Counted from the first letter of the stretch, positions 1 to 12,092 are shown. The stretch: DNA of 64,000 nucleotides from Mermis nigrescens (GCA_036768485.1 JAVLUZ010000402.1:1-64000); one strand, 5' to 3'. The notes: a model not told the origin generated them from the letters alone. Made by a program: numbers and translations.

Positions 1-510
1 TACGCATATTTTAAAAAAAAATCCATTTCTCATTAATATTTTATTTTATTACATCAAATTTATAAAAAAACGATAATTTCGTCGAGGACATATTAAAAGT
101 TCTCTAATTTTTTAGTCTTTGACTCGCAGAAACGACTCTAGTTAAGCTTTTTAAACATCCTCTACAAGAAACAATGCTAACTGGAGCAGTTCAATGAAAA
201 CTGATTTTGTTGCCATGGCAACATATACTTAGCATCGGTTTTTTAAGTTATAGTGGTTTTTTAAGTCACAATCATATACGAATCAAAAATTCAAAGAATA
301 CTCGTTTCTGAGTCAAATGTATTGAAACAAGTTTCCATTTCAAAGAATCTAAAAGTCGCGTAATTTCGCACAAGAAAATGAAACGAACAGAAAAACAATT
401 TGAAGCAGTATAATACTAGAGATGTACATATGAACATTACTTATTAAGTATACATGTTTCCCGTAACGTGTGTGTATTTATGTATTTATGTATGTAAATA
501 ATCAAATTAC
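1..510. other. AT-rich non-coding, probable TFIIA-L intron
   Basis: No gene, RNA or clear repeat seen. It lies directly downstream of the splice donor of the TFIIA-like exon on the minus strand, so it is most simply intron sequence of that gene. Confidence 0.4.
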
Positions 511-608
511 TTCTTTGAGTTCTTTTAAAACTGCTTCTTCGACTCCTTCATCAGCGAACGCTTCTCCCACGTTTTCAATGACATCTTTTATGACCGACTG
601 ATACAGCG
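511..608 (-). CDS. TfIIA-L: TFIIA large subunit (alpha/beta precursor), N-terminal exon
   Basis: Seen: a 98-bp exon bounded by a TTAG acceptor (AG at 609-610) and a GTAATT donor (509-510). Its 32 complete codons read LYQSVIKDVIENVGEAF, then an acidic stretch ADEGVEE and LKELKE, with no stop. Known: the N-terminus of TFIIA alpha has the pattern LYRSVIxDVIxxVRDxFxDxGVDExVLxELKxLW, which forms part of the four-helix bundle that pairs with TFIIA gamma and helps TBP on the TATA box. The match in sequence and register is close. The exon starts in phase 1 and ends in phase 0, exactly before the expected LW. Inferred: the start-codon exon lies upstream (higher coordinates) and the rest lies beyond the left edge of the window. 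I could not find the short first exon. A pseudogene fragment is possible but both splice sites are intact. Confidence 0.72.
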
Positions 609-2951
609 CTAACTGAAAAGCACGTGAACTATTACAAATCAAAAAGATTTGACATGTATGTTTGGTAATTAGCATTGGTAACTTTCGCACTGGAAATAAA
701 AACAATAAACAGTAGCAGTGAGTGCTAACGAGCTCAAAGGTTGATCCACCAAGGCGATGGTGGGTTGATGAATTCAAGCAATGAATTTAAAAAAATTTGA
801 AGATTAGTCATTGCGATCGTTGCTGAAACATAAGAATTATAAAGTTAAGGTTCAACTCTTATATATATATTCGAAAAAACATAACTATATAGCATTTTTT
901 GTGCTAAGAAAACTGGACATATAGCTTTTTTGGAATCAGAAACACCTCAGAAATGTATATAGTTGTCTTTCTGGTTATCAAAAGGATATATAGCTATCTT
1001 CTTGGCGGGCTAAAAAGCTACTTCTGGTCCAAAAAGGCAGAGTTTCCACAAGGTCGAAAGTTCAGGGGGAAATCCCAAAATTTCAGAACACTAAATTTAG
1101 AGTTTTAGCTTTTTTTGCAGATCAAATATGAAAAAAGGTTAAAACATACTACAAAACATGTTTTAGGGTAAAAAACAACATTTTTAGTACTTTTTGTTCA
1201 ATTCTGACTAGTTGCGCCACTTTTGTAACTAAAAAATATAGGAATTCATCGAAAGTTTTGACTTTTAGATCATTTGAACTTCATTAGGCATTTTATGGGT
1301 AAACAAAACAGAAAGTGTACTAGCCGGCGCGCCTGAAAAATTTTTAACATCTTTGCGACATTCTGTCCCCAAAAATCATGCAGAAAATGTTTGACAGCTC
1401 AAAATCGTCTGACATTGATTCGAGTCTTGGACCCCAAGTGTAAGGGTAATACCCCCTCATCCCCCCATAGAAATGTGTGCGAAAAAGCTATGCATCTCTA
1501 TTTATGAGTCCAAAAAGACTATGTTTCTGATTTCAAAAAGGCTATCTGATTGCCCTAAATGCTCAAAAACGGATGCTTAAAAGCGATATCGTTTTTTCGC
1601 TATAAAACCGTTTTTACGAAGCACTAAGCTATCTACCAATTTTTTGTTTTCACCTTCCCCCTCCCCCCATCCACCCAGAAAGTTTGGCCTGCGCCCTTGT
1701 GCTTTAAAGCATAGATGCACATGGTCAGGACTAGGAAGAAGTGGAATCCTAGATAATTACTACAGTTAATTGCGTTCTTAAACACACCATGTCTATATCA
1801 CTAAAAATGCACTATTCTGGATATAAATTGCTCAACAGTACCTAACTTCTTAATACTATCAGCGAGAGCAATACCCATTCCCCATAAATCTAACGGCTTA
1901 AGAATCTAAGTGGGGGCCCTGGCCATTTTCAGAGAGGGGCACAAACCTCTCCAATTCCTCGCAAAAAGGGCTTAAAAACACCCAAAAACGACCAAAAATA
2001 GTAGTAGTAAATTGCAATTTCCGATACCGTGGGAGATTTTATATAGATTGAGGAAAATGTTTGTATTGAAATTAAAATTTATCCGTGTTTTATTATTTTA
2101 ATTGTTTTATATATTTTTACTAATATCAATTATAATTAATTGAATTATCTATCTACATCGAATTTTTAATATATATTTTTAATTTTTTTCTATAGATTAT
2201 CGATAGACAACGATACATACGTTTAGGATTTCTCGACTTTTGGGCAAATAATTAATTTCATTCTAATTAAAATTTATAAATGTTTCATTATTAAATTTAT
2301 TATAATTAAGTAATAATTATTTATATCTATTTACACATTCTATTATTTATTTTTATTTTGTCTACAGACAATCGACAAGCAACAATACGTTTAAAATTTA
2401 TCGAGTTTTAGGCAAATAGTAAATTTTATTTGAATTTAAATCTACTCAAGTTTTATCATTTTGATTGTTTTGTTTATTATCACTAAACTAATTGAATCAT
2501 GTATTTCAATTTATTACTTCATAAATTTTCTGGCTTTGGGAGCATAGCGGGACAGCCAACTTTGAGTGGGAGACCCCCCATCCCCGTTACATGTATGCAG
2601 GGGCGCCCCCTCTTCCGAATAAGAAAATATTTTTATCTTTCACAAGAGTCCTCCAAAGGGAAAAATTAAAAATTTTCGAAGTCTATATATATATATACTA
2701 AAAGAACAGCCAAAATGTGTTTCTAGCACTTTTGAACTACTAAACTTAAAATTTTCCGGCGCTTCGAAGCGATTTCTTATTTGCTATCTTACTTCTTACC
2801 TTAGAAGCCCAGATTTGACTTAAAAATAGCGAATATGTCAAAAATTTTCAGCGCTTGAGCCGATTTATTATTTTCTTTATTCAAAATGTTTTGGAGTGAA
2901 GCTTTAACTTGATATTGATAAATTAGTCGTACATATAGCTTAAAGGATAGA
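609..2951. other. No gene recognised; AT-rich and degenerate repeat sequence
   Basis: No coding exon with convincing splice sites was seen. It holds low-complexity AT stretches and C-rich patches near 1440-1470, 1660-1680 and 2570-2610 that resemble ends of old MITEs, but I could not define element boundaries. It may be intron 1 of the TFIIA-L gene. Confidence 0.35.
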
Positions 2952-3069
<118 letters not shown>

Positions 3070-3329
3070 CTATAATATACTTGGCAACATCCTTTTTCTT
3101 ATATGTTTTTCACAGCGAGTGCGAACATGTTCCCCCCCCCCTCACAGCTATAACGGCACACATCTGAGAGGTGCGGTTTTTTTGAAAGGGTAGATAATAG
3201 AAAAACTTAGTGCCCCCATTTTTTTCTTGTTTACACTCAATACCGAGCGCGTCGTGAGTGTGTAAAGTTTACACCAAAAATTCAAATAATTTGCGGAGGG
3301 CCAATTTTTTTTGAAAATGTTTTCCCAGT

Positions 3330-4240
3330 AGGTTACGAATCTGGTCTTAAAATTTCTTTACACTCATTGGTTGTTGCACAGGAGTGTAAATTAGACGGTT
3401 GTTTTACAGTTTTCACGTGGCCAAGCATATTCTAACTCAGTTTTACATTCTATGCAGTCTGATTGGTTTCAAAATGTAGACGGTTGAAAAATCTAGGGGA
3501 CTCTTTTAATTTTTTTTTCAAAAGTAATATTCACGAATTTAGAGGCGGTTTATTGTAAAGAGTCTGGGACAAAAAATTTCTCCTGCCATATTCTCCACTT
3601 GGTAGACAAAACGTGGTAACTACCCTTAAAATGTGCCTCCGTCTTAGGCGCTACACGTCAAAATTTATTTTGTTTTTTACAATCAATATTGCGTTAGTGC
3701 AAGTGTAAACTTTGCACTGAAAACATTTTTTCCGCCCATAGCGTCGTGGATGATGAATTTTTTAAAAATGTTTTCCCTAATTAGTAGGTTACGAATCTGG
3801 TCTAAAATTTCTTTACACTCATTGGTTGTTGCACAGGAGTGTAAATTAGACGGTTTTTTTACATGTTTTCATGTGGCCAAGCATATCTAACTCAGTTTTA
3901 CATTCTATGCAGTCTGATTGATTTCAAAAGGTAGACGGTTATAAATCTAGGAGAAACTTTTTTACTTTTTCTTAAAAAGTAATATTTTCGAATTTGAGGC
4001 GGTTTAATGTAAAGAGTCTGAGACAAAAATATTTTTTCCCCGTCATATTCTCCACTTAGTAGAAAGAACGTGGTAATTACCTTTAGAATCTGCCTCTATC
4101 TTAAGCGTTAGCACGTCAAAATTTATATTTGTTTCTTTACAATCAATATTGCGTTATTAGTGCAGGTGTAAACTTTACACTGAAAACATTTTTTCCGCCC
4201 AGAGCGTTGTGGATGATAATTTTTTAAAAAATGTTCTCTG
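3330..4240 (+). repeat. Two direct units of about 455 bp
   Basis: The block that begins GTTACGAATCTGGTC at about 3331 is repeated at about 3788, with matching order of internal landmarks (TTGGTTGTTGCACAGGAGTG, then CATTCTATGCAGTCTGATTG, then a TTTCCGCCCA stretch). A partial third unit follows at 4240. It lies within block a of the composite element. Confidence 0.85.
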
Positions 4241-4564
4241 TGAGGTCAGAATAACGAATCTGACCTTCAAACTTTTCTACAATTAATACACAGTACCAGG
4301 GGTTTAAACTTTACACTCTAGTGGATGAGTAGAAACAGATTTTGTCCAAGATTTCTCTGCCAACTTTTTCGGTCATGAGTTAAGATAATTTAAATAGATA
4401 AATATAAAGTAACTTTTAAGGCTACACGTCGAAGCAAACCGCGTTCAACAAAAATGTAATATTGAGTTGTTTATGGGGTGTAAAGTTCGAAATCTGGAGG
4501 TGTACAATGAGGCGAAAAAAACAGGTTTTTTCGTATTTAATTGCTGAATCATATGAAATATTTC

Positions 4565-4946
4565 GCGGAACATAAGTTTAGCACATACAAACGTACTACA
4601 ATCAAAGGGCTACTAACTGGCCCAAACCGAATTTATTTACACTCAATGGAGTGTTCGGTTCAGATTTTTAAAGTTTACAATGTGGTGGACAGTGAAAACT
4701 ACGTGTTTATCCAAATTTTTGTCCGCCACCTCTAAAAAGTACTTTATTTTTATCCTATTCGACCTCTCCCGACTTCTTCATTCATATTTTTGTTCGCCAC
4801 CCCTTAGAAAGTACTTTATTTTTATCCTATTCGACCTCTCCTGACTTCTGAACAGAGAAAGTGGAGTGTAAATAAATTCGGTTTGGGCCAGTTTGTAGCC
4901 CTTTGATTGTAGTGACGTTTGTATGTGCCAAACTTATGTTTGTAAA
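4565..4946. repeat. Imperfect inverted repeat with arms of about 80 bp
   Basis: The arm at about 4568-4650 (AACATAAG to the GGCCCAAACCGAATTTATTT stretch) is found reverse-complemented at about 4864-4946. The short ORFs read across it on both strands are a by-product of this symmetry; the same sequence recurs inverted at 61.2-61.3 kb. Confidence 0.8.
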
Positions 4947-5306
4947 CTTTACACTGAAAAAAATTTTTGGGAAAAAATCGGTTTGGGTTTTTTTGAAACA
5001 GATGAAAAAAACCGATTGATTGCCCCAGATGTACATTCTTGTGCTCAATTTCCATACGCACGTACACGACCGTTAAGCGCAACGCTAAAGTGAGTCGCCC
5101 GGGACCACCTTCCCCTAAAAATTATCATATTTTTCATTCCATTCCCACACATATTTTCAATCAAAATCCGGATAGGAAAATGGGTTTTCGGGCTTAATGC
5201 GACTTGAGTACGAATTGGCATGTGTGTTATCATATCTTACGTGTGTTAAAAGATCATATGTGTGTGTCTCATATTTGTGCCTGTCTCGTTTGTACATACC
5301 TTTACC

Positions 5307-5492
5307 CAGGGGCGGATTTAGCGGGAGGCGGCAGCCTTTCCCATTGGCCCGAAAAAGTGCGCAAAATTAAGCATTTTTAAGCGATTTTTACCGATTTTCT
5401 CTTTTTCCGCCCAAGTCAGGGTTCCGCCCCTTATGGGGGTACCGCCCCCTTAGGGGTACCGCCCCCCTTAGAAAATCCTAGGTCCGACACTG
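5307..5492. mobile_element. hAT MITE (CAGGGGCGG family), 186 bp
   Basis: Begins CAGGGGCGGAT and ends in CACTG. It is flanked by a perfect 8-bp target duplication CCTTTACC (5299-5306 and 5493-5500). Known: 8-bp duplications and CAG...CTG ends are typical of hAT elements. Related copies lie at 33000-33135 and 43106-43289. No coding capacity. Confidence 0.92.
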
Positions 5493-5500
5493 CCTTTACC

Positions 5501-6430
5501 GTAAGCTTTTGCCCATAGGCCTATTGTCGTATTCATAGATCCTTTTCATCTCTTGGTTCGTGTTGTTACGCCTCTTTTTCCGTATCAGTTAAAATCCGCT
5601 TGCGAGCGCAGTTTTGACGGCACTTTTAAGATTTTACATTTTACAATTAGTTTTTGAGCCTGAGAGCCTCTCCGCCAGCTTCCGCGCTGAGCGTATCTTC
5701 TTTCTTTTCGTCGCCGTACATGAGCAGACTCCGTACGTGCCTTTTTACCTGCTTGGCTGCAGAACTCATCTGTTAGTTTTCCTGCGTAGTGTGCACGCTT
5801 CTTTTCGCCGTACGTTTTGTTTTTAATCATTCGTGTTTGTGCCAATTGGCATCAGTTGTTATATGCCTTTGGCAGGGCTTTGTGCCCTTGTTTAATTACA
5901 TTGTTTGATTTTACCTGATTAGAGTAACACGACGGTCAGCAGCATGTATCCTCCATGCTGTCGCTTTTTAATTGATTCATAATTTTTCTGTCCAAAAAAA
6001 TTGTAAAAATTAATTATTTAATTAATGATGCTGGGCTCGGTTGAATTTCCGTGCTGTTAAATTCTGTCCTTGTGCTACACTCATACTTAGGAACCCTTAA
6101 TATTTCTCAAGCACCGGAATTCGGTCCAAAACAAGTTAAATAATAATCTTTTTGAGCCATCAATTAGGTTTCCGGGGAACTTACTTTAATTAGGTACTTA
6201 ATCTCAAAGGGGTTAAGTGAGTAAGTTTCACTAGATGCGTGCGTAGAGGGACGGGCTACCTTGAATAGGCCGGGCCGCTTACCCCCGAATCGCCGGCTTG
6301 TGATCGACCTCCTAAAAAGGGCGAGAACCTCCGTGTGAGCGCATAAGCTTGAGATTCGGGTTAAGTAAGTGAAGTGAACGTAGCTTGAGTCTACGTTAAC
6401 ACATCTGATATTTATTTGTCCTTGGGCCAT
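5501..6430. other. Unclassified insert; no gene recognised
   Basis: Base composition is more balanced than its surroundings, and short ORFs are open on both strands at 5585-5845. None has a recognised motif or convincing splice sites. At 6180-6390 a phrase GGTTAAGT(G/A)AGTAAG occurs as two direct copies around a GC-rich centre. It separates block a from block b of the composite element, so it is probably one or more later insertions that I could not delimit. Confidence 0.4.
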
Positions 6431-7215
6431 TGTGGGGACTTAATTTTTTCATAAATGTTGATCGTAATATCAGAATAACGAATCCGACTGGAAATTTTCT
6501 TTAAACTCTGTGGTTGTGTAAAGTTTACACTGCCTATTAACTCAACTCTTGTTCTGGAGCCTTGCGGAAGCTTAATTTTTTTCAAAATGTTCTACTAAAA
6601 TCAGAATTGAGAATCTGACTATTAGTTTTCTCTAGAGCTGTGCCGGGCCGGGCCGGGCCAGGCTGGCCCCCGCACCGGCCGGGGCCAGTGTTATAATTGA
6701 TTATAACGTAGAAAATTGATAATGTTTTGAGCAGATTTACCTTCAAGCTCAATTTCAAGCAACACCACACATCTTGCTAATTCAAATCTTTATTTTATTA
6801 TGTCAGGTTGGTGCAAATTTCTAGTTAATAATCAAAATTGACATATTTTGAATTGCAATTCATATAGCCGAGCTTTCCAGCTTGCTTGGTAGCAGACAGC
6901 TACGTCTATCAGAACAAATAGAATAATAAGCCTAAAAAAGTGCGAAGTAAAGCTAATTGAAAAACGCGTCCAAGTCAGAGGAGTTAAATCCATACATGGG
7001 CCGCTCAAAAATTATAGGGTTCCAAAACTTTTCGAAGTCAAAAAGCGCCTGATAATATATGGTAGGGCGAAAAAACACCGTTTTCTTGCGTTTCTCAATG
7101 AGAGCTATCCATTAGCATCAAAAAATCTCAGAAACACAAAAAATTCTGAAAATCAATTTCTGGGGCGTCTAGCGGATTTTTTTGGGGGGAGAGTGTGAAT
7201 TCTGGGGGTCTAGAC

Positions 7216-7421
7216 CATAGGTGGGCAGCACCGAAATTTTGGGAGTGTGAAAAAATTTCTGGGGGGTGGTGGTGAAAAACACCATTTTCCGACGTTTCTC
7301 GTCGAGCACTATCCCTTGGCATCAAAAAATCGCTAAAAAAGCAAAAAAATTTCAAAAATTGAATTCTGGGGGGTATTCCAACTTCTGGGGGATGCATACC
7401 CCTAACCCCCACGCCCACGTC
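7216..7421 (-). mobile_element. hAT MITE family P (CATAGGTGGGC ends), minus orientation
   Basis: Starts CATAGGTGGGCAGCACCG after GTCTAGAC and runs through the family core (reverse complement of GAGAAACGTCGAAAAATGG) to an ACGCCCACGT end. No clear matching 8-bp duplication on the right, so that end may be degraded. Homologous to 19224-19481, 24954-25193, 25399-25661 and 63274-63539. Confidence 0.7.
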
Positions 7422-7580
7422 CCAAGCCTCCCAATGCCCATGTTCTGTTATATCTTGTAATCCCAACAAATAGTAACGCTTGACGCGCATATCTACTAGC
7501 AAGAATATATATGTACATAGGTATAAGGGGTAGGGTAGGGTCGTACTATGAACATGGTAAAGCACGCTTTACTTGGCCCC

Positions 7581-7758
7581 TGGCCAGGCTCCCGGCCAGG
7601 CCCCGGCCCCGCCCCCGCCCCGCCCCGCCCCCGCCCCGCCCCCGCCCCGCCCCCGCCCCCGCCCCGCCCCCCGCCCCCGCCCCGCCCCGCCCCCCGCCCC
7701 GGCTCCCGGCCCCGCCCCCCGCCCCGGCCCCGGCCCCCGCCCCGGCCCCCGCCCCGCA
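7581..7758 (+). repeat. C-rich (CCCCGCC)-like tract, about 180 bp
   Basis: Nearly pure C and G on the plus strand in short CCCCGCC and CCCCGGC units. The minus strand carries repeated GGGG blocks that could form G-quadruplexes. Pro/Arg/Gly/Ala ORFs are open in all frames and are not genes. It is the expanded subterminal part of the hAT element. Confidence 0.9.
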
Positions 7759-7912
7759 AAAAAGGCGGCCCCGCACAGCTCTAGTTTTCTCTACACCTAG
7801 TAGTTGTGTGAAATTTGCACTAATCATTTGTTGTTAAAATGTAGTTTATACTACAAATTTATTTTACCTCCAAATCTGAGCGTTAGTGTTCCTTACACTT
7901 GATATTTGGCGA

Positions 7913-8093
7913 AGTTAATGCTGAAAAACTTCGATCTGTTAAAATAATGTAAGGTTGTCTTGTTTGAGAAGGATAATGCTGATGTTAAGAACAGTATTGC
8001 TTTCCGTGTTCTTGGACTGCTGTCATTATAATGTCATATTACTGTATGTCTTTATTGACTGATGTACTCAAATCATACTAATTAAAAGCGGGG
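7913..8093 (+). repeat. Conserved flank of the TACTAGCA unit
   Basis: The same sequence precedes the TACTAGCA unit at 14080-14256 and, inverted, follows it at 59847-59960 (shared phrases include TTCTTGGACTGCTGTCATTA). The boundary is at the same base in all three, so it belongs to the composite element rather than to random target DNA. Confidence 0.75.
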
Positions 8094-8854
8094 TACTAGC
8101 AAAGAAAAAATGCTCCGATGGAACAAAAAAGATGAATATACTTGGAATTGTGGATTATTAAGGATGTAAAAGGAGGGGACTAGGAAAATCTATCTAAAGT
8201 CGCAAAATCTGCTAAAAATCACACTTTCTCTAAGCAACGCAAAAAATCGAAGTATATTCTGCGGCCAACAGATTAAAATAAACATATTCAACCATAAAAT
8301 GATTGAAAAAGCAGCACATTAGCTACGCAGTAGCTATGGGAAATGATGTTGAGTAAACTAACTGTTTTTCTAAGCCAATTGAATGAATGGTTTAAAACAG
8401 TAGGAAAGACTTAAGTTGACTTGAAACAGACTAGATGTACACTAGCATGCCTTAAGCGATTGTGTGCAACTAATCAATCGGCCCTGCTTTGCTTTCTTTA
8501 ATGCTCAGAACAAAATAAAAACAACTTTAAATACAATACCACTTAATTTTCTATCGATCAGGATATGAAGCTAGTCAGCGTTGCTACTTGCCATTAATTT
8601 AAAAAATAAACATTACATATTTCGTTTATACACTCTTATCTGAAACTTTGAACATTATTTAAAAAAGACACTTTTTTAGAGGCTGCAGAATATACTTCGA
8701 TTTTTTGCGTTGCTCAGAGAAAGTGTGATTTTTAGCAGATTTTGTGACTTTAGGTAGATTTTTCCTAGTCCCCTCCTTTTACATCCTTAATAATCCACAA
8801 TTCCAAGTATATTTCATCTTTTTTGTTCCATCGGAGCATTTTTCTTTGCTAGTA
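8094..8854. mobile_element. Long-TIR unit TACTAGCAAAG, copy 1 (761 bp)
   Basis: Inverted repeats of about 170 bp (8094-8270 and 8683-8854) begin TACTAGCAAAG and include the phrase GGAGGGGACTAGG. It is followed directly by TATATATATATATA. The interior of about 400 bp has no coding sequence. Copies at 14257-15039 and 59161-59846. The TA next to each end fits a TA target duplication. Confidence 0.88.
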
Positions 8855-10927
8855 TATATATATATATACGTTTGAAATCAAGCAAGAACATTTTTCAATC
8901 GTTTTAAAAATTTTTCCTTCACCATGGCATAGATCTCGTCGAAAAACGCTCAAAATGCCATTATATTCGCGTATCTTTTAACAGTTCTCAAGATATAGGA
9001 CTTCAAAAATTTAGCCCCCCCCCCCCCCCCAATAAAATCCTGGTTACGCCCCTGCATGCATGCTCTCTTCTTTACCCCCTCCCTATCAGAAGGTCAAACT
9101 GGCCAGGGAGGGGTTGAATCGAAAATTTGTGGTCAGTGAGAGGTAAAAATCAGGAATTTTTCCACGGCAAATTGCGTTTTTGTTGATAATAATCTAAAAA
9201 TTACTTGAGAATGCACTTTTTTGGACCTAAAGTACTCGACAGTACCCACCTATGTTTAAGACACTTCAGAAGGGGGTGATACACCCCCATCACCCTTTTT
9301 ATGTGCATGTACGAGTATGCGCTTGTATGGTTTAGAGTCTGACGAGAATCATTGAAGGAGATGCACACTGCTTTTTAGCGCCCCGCGAATGAAACTGGCC
9401 GCGCGCTAATGAAAAATTTGGACCATTAGCGCAGAGCGCTAATGCGAAAAATTTGCATATTTTAAACATAAAATGAGTAACAAATTAAATTTGAAAGAAG
9501 CAAGAGGAGAGTGAAGTAAAAACAAGGTAAAGGAGGTTCAAAAATCTGAACTTGCTTTGTGTACATAATATAAAACATGATTTATCATTGCGCTAATGAG
9601 GATTTCATGGCGCTAATGGCTTCAGAACATCGTTAGCGGCTGTGCTCATGGGGATGGCGCTAAAAAACACTGGAGATGCAATACATAAAAAATCCGAATA
9701 AAAGAAACACCACCTGTCATACATTATCTTAGAGGATTTTCACATGCCCCTCAGGTTTTCAGCCTCCAAAAATTTTTGAACCCTTCAGAATGCGATTTTC
9801 CTATGAAAATCGTAAAAAAAAGTTGCTGCTTGAAGCTTTTTCAACTACGTCTGGTCAAAAGTGTCAACGGCACCAAATACACATTCTTTCGTTCGACTAA
9901 ATTCTGTTCACTTCATTTGATTTTTTTTTGTTTTTTTTAATTTTTTTATTCTTTTACGTTTTAGAAAGATAGCATCGTTAGAAACGCTAAAAATCATTTC
10001 TCGACGCGACGCCTGTCCTATTCACCATTTTTAATCCAAAAACCACGTAAGAAAAATTGTTTGGTTTCACCGCCAGAATTCCCATGTTAGGCATGTCTGC
10101 GCCCCATGCATCAAAAAATTATGAGTATAAATTCTTAACGCATAAAATCAGCTCAAATAATTTACTGCACGCCATTGTACAAAGAATAGGTCGTTAAGCA
10201 TAAAAGCAAACAGAGAATCCTAACGAGCAGGCTAACGAAGCAATGCTGAATGCTAAAGCATCATACACTGCAAATAATTTTAGACTGTTCAATAGCTGAC
10301 AAGAACACCGAAGCGTGAGAAATCCTCATTGATCAAAGAACGAATTCAAAGACTATTTGGTGTATAATTAAATCGAATAAGACGATAAAGAATGTGCAAA
10401 TATTAAATTATAACTCAAGTATATCAAGTATACTCGATAACACTTACCGTAACTTTGGTCGCATTTGGATAGCTCATTTTGCTATGCAACCAGGACCAAA
10501 CCAAAGATCAATCAATTTGACTCACTCGAGCTGGATAAAATTTGCCTAAATCAGTAGCGCAAAACATAACCGCGGTGCATTAGTGCATTTATATACGGGC
10601 CGTACTCAGACTATTCCTACTGCAGGCGATCGCATAACATCGATCAACATATTTAAGGTTTCAGCTTGCAACCGAGATGAAATTAGCTGCATTTTCACAG
10701 ATCAGATTTCTGGGTTTTCTTAAAACCTGGTATTATTTTCCCTAACATACCAATTTTCTGATATTTTTATTTTAAGTTTTCGTAAATTACTGCTTCTTTA
10801 TGCATGAATCTTGCAAGGCAAAAGACAAAATTATCTCTAGCAAAACTGAATATCATTAGATTATTTTTATATTACCTGTACCTTTACTAATCGCTGGAAG
10901 CGCATATTTTACCGTCGAGTGTGAAAT
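8855..10927. other. No gene recognised; low-complexity and MITE remnants
   Basis: Contains a poly-C run near 9008-9028 followed by an end-like CCTGGTTACGCCCCTG at about 9038-9053, which resembles the right end of a hAT MITE whose left end I could not find. The rest is AT-rich and shows no exons or RNA genes. A TATATA near 10591 has no supporting ORF. Confidence 0.4.
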
Positions 10928-11027
10928 NNNNNNNNNNNNNNNNNNNNNNNNNNNNNNNNNNNNNNNNNNNNNNNNNNNNNNNNNNNNNNNNNNNNNNNNN
11001 NNNNNNNNNNNNNNNNNNNNNNNNNNN
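10928..11027. other. Assembly gap (100 N)
   Basis: Exactly 100 N, a conventional scaffolding gap of unknown true length. It truncates the retrotransposon reading frame; sequence to its left does not obviously continue it. Confidence 0.99.
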
Positions 11028-12092
11028 GCGCGACCGTAACAATGCGTATAAGATGCTTATACTCCTGTCGAACTTTGCGGTAATCAGCCCAATCGGAAAT
11101 TGATTGAGATAATTTCGCTTGATTCCAAGCTCTCCTACTTTTCTTACGGAGGTCTTGGAGCTCCCTATTCCACCAGGGAATAGGTTTGCTCTTTTCCCTC
11201 TGTAATGTGCAGGAGTTCTCATATGAGGATGTAAGTGCTTGCTGTACAAAGTCAACAGCACCCTCTACGTCCTCTTTTGTTGAGCAACTAGGAGCCCAAG
11301 AACCCAAGCGACTACTAAGGTGCTGCTTAAAAAGAGCCCAATTAGTGGACCTTGGATTCCTGTACAACCTAGAAGGAAAGGAATCAGCATGTAAAGAGAA
11401 GCGTATCTGTCTGTGGTCAGATAGAGACTCCTCTTGTGAGACATGCCAGTTTCTAATATCACTAGTGAGGTCGAGAGAACATAAGGTTAGATCAATAACC
11501 TCCTGTCTCTTTGCCACAACAAATGTAGGTTCGCTTCCCTATTTAATAAAATTAAATTGGTTGAGGCTAAATATTCAGCAAGTGCAGTCCCACGTTTATT
11601 GGTATCGCTGCTGCCCCACAAGTTGTGGTGAGCATTGGCGTCACACCCAATAATTAGTGGTATCTGCTTTTTACTGCAGTAGTCAACCAGAAGAGAAAAA
11701 GCTCTACCTGGAGGTAAATGAGGAGAGTCAAACGGCAGGTATGCTGATGTAACAATGATGTTACGCCAGTGCCCTGCACTTTTATAACTTAACTCAACAG
11801 ACACCATGTCACGGTTGCTGAATTGTTGGAGGAGCACTGGGTTAAGTTTCCGTGAGACAAGCACGCAAGCCCTTGGTCCTTGTACCACAGTCCCTACTAA
11901 CACAGTATATAGTTTATCATTTAATCCACATACCTTGTTCTTATAGATCCAAGGCTCCTGGATCAACGCTAGTTTTGTCTGCAGTTTTGCTAGGCAGCGA
12001 CTAAGTACACCAGTCGCACCTTGGCTATGCTGCAAGTTGATCTGGAATAATTCCAGTACTGATTGGGATGGGAGAGTACTAGTACCAACCAT
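11028..12092 (-). mobile_element. Non-LTR retrotransposon (R1/Jockey-like), endonuclease region, broken
   Basis: Seen: from the start at 12092, an ORF opens with FQINLQHSQGA, then LIQEPW, and later GCDANAHHNLWGSS and TNKRG. A one-base frameshift at about 11520-11545 moves the frame, which continues with SDHRQIRF and then PWWNRELQDLRKKSRRAW up to the gap. Known: these are the apurinic endonuclease motifs (NxxR, QEP, D.NAHH, SDH) and the linker before reverse transcriptase in the R1/Jockey group of arthropods. The reverse transcriptase itself is lost in or beyond the gap. With the frameshift and missing 3' part it is inactive as assembled. Confidence 0.88.

Larger units (their letters stand above)
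6633..7783. mobile_element. hAT element, 1151 bp, with GC-repeat termini
   Basis: Terminal inverted repeats read TAGAGCTGTGC(C/G)GGGCC and are flanked by a perfect 8-bp duplication GTTTTCTC (6625-6632 and 7784-7791). The target is a repeat unit whose uninterrupted form is visible at about 13760. The left end carries a short GGGCC run, the right end a long CCCCGCC-type run. Inside is a nested copy of the GGGTCTAG-associated MITE (7216-7421). No intact transposase is visible; it is an internally deleted or non-autonomous element. Confidence 0.88.

Noticed and set aside
4541..5082. ORFs sharing a TTIKGLLTGPNRIYLHS-like peptide, also at 61098-61334
   Set aside because: The similarity comes from an inverted repeat inside a non-coding repeat family; the frames are not kept beyond it.
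5585..5845. Overlapping ORFs on both strands (70 and 86 residues)
   Set aside because: No motif, splice context or second copy; left as unclassified sequence.
7496..7837. Pro/Arg/Gly/Ala-rich ORFs on both strands
   Set aside because: They are open in every frame because the sequence is a CCCCGCC microsatellite at a hAT terminus.
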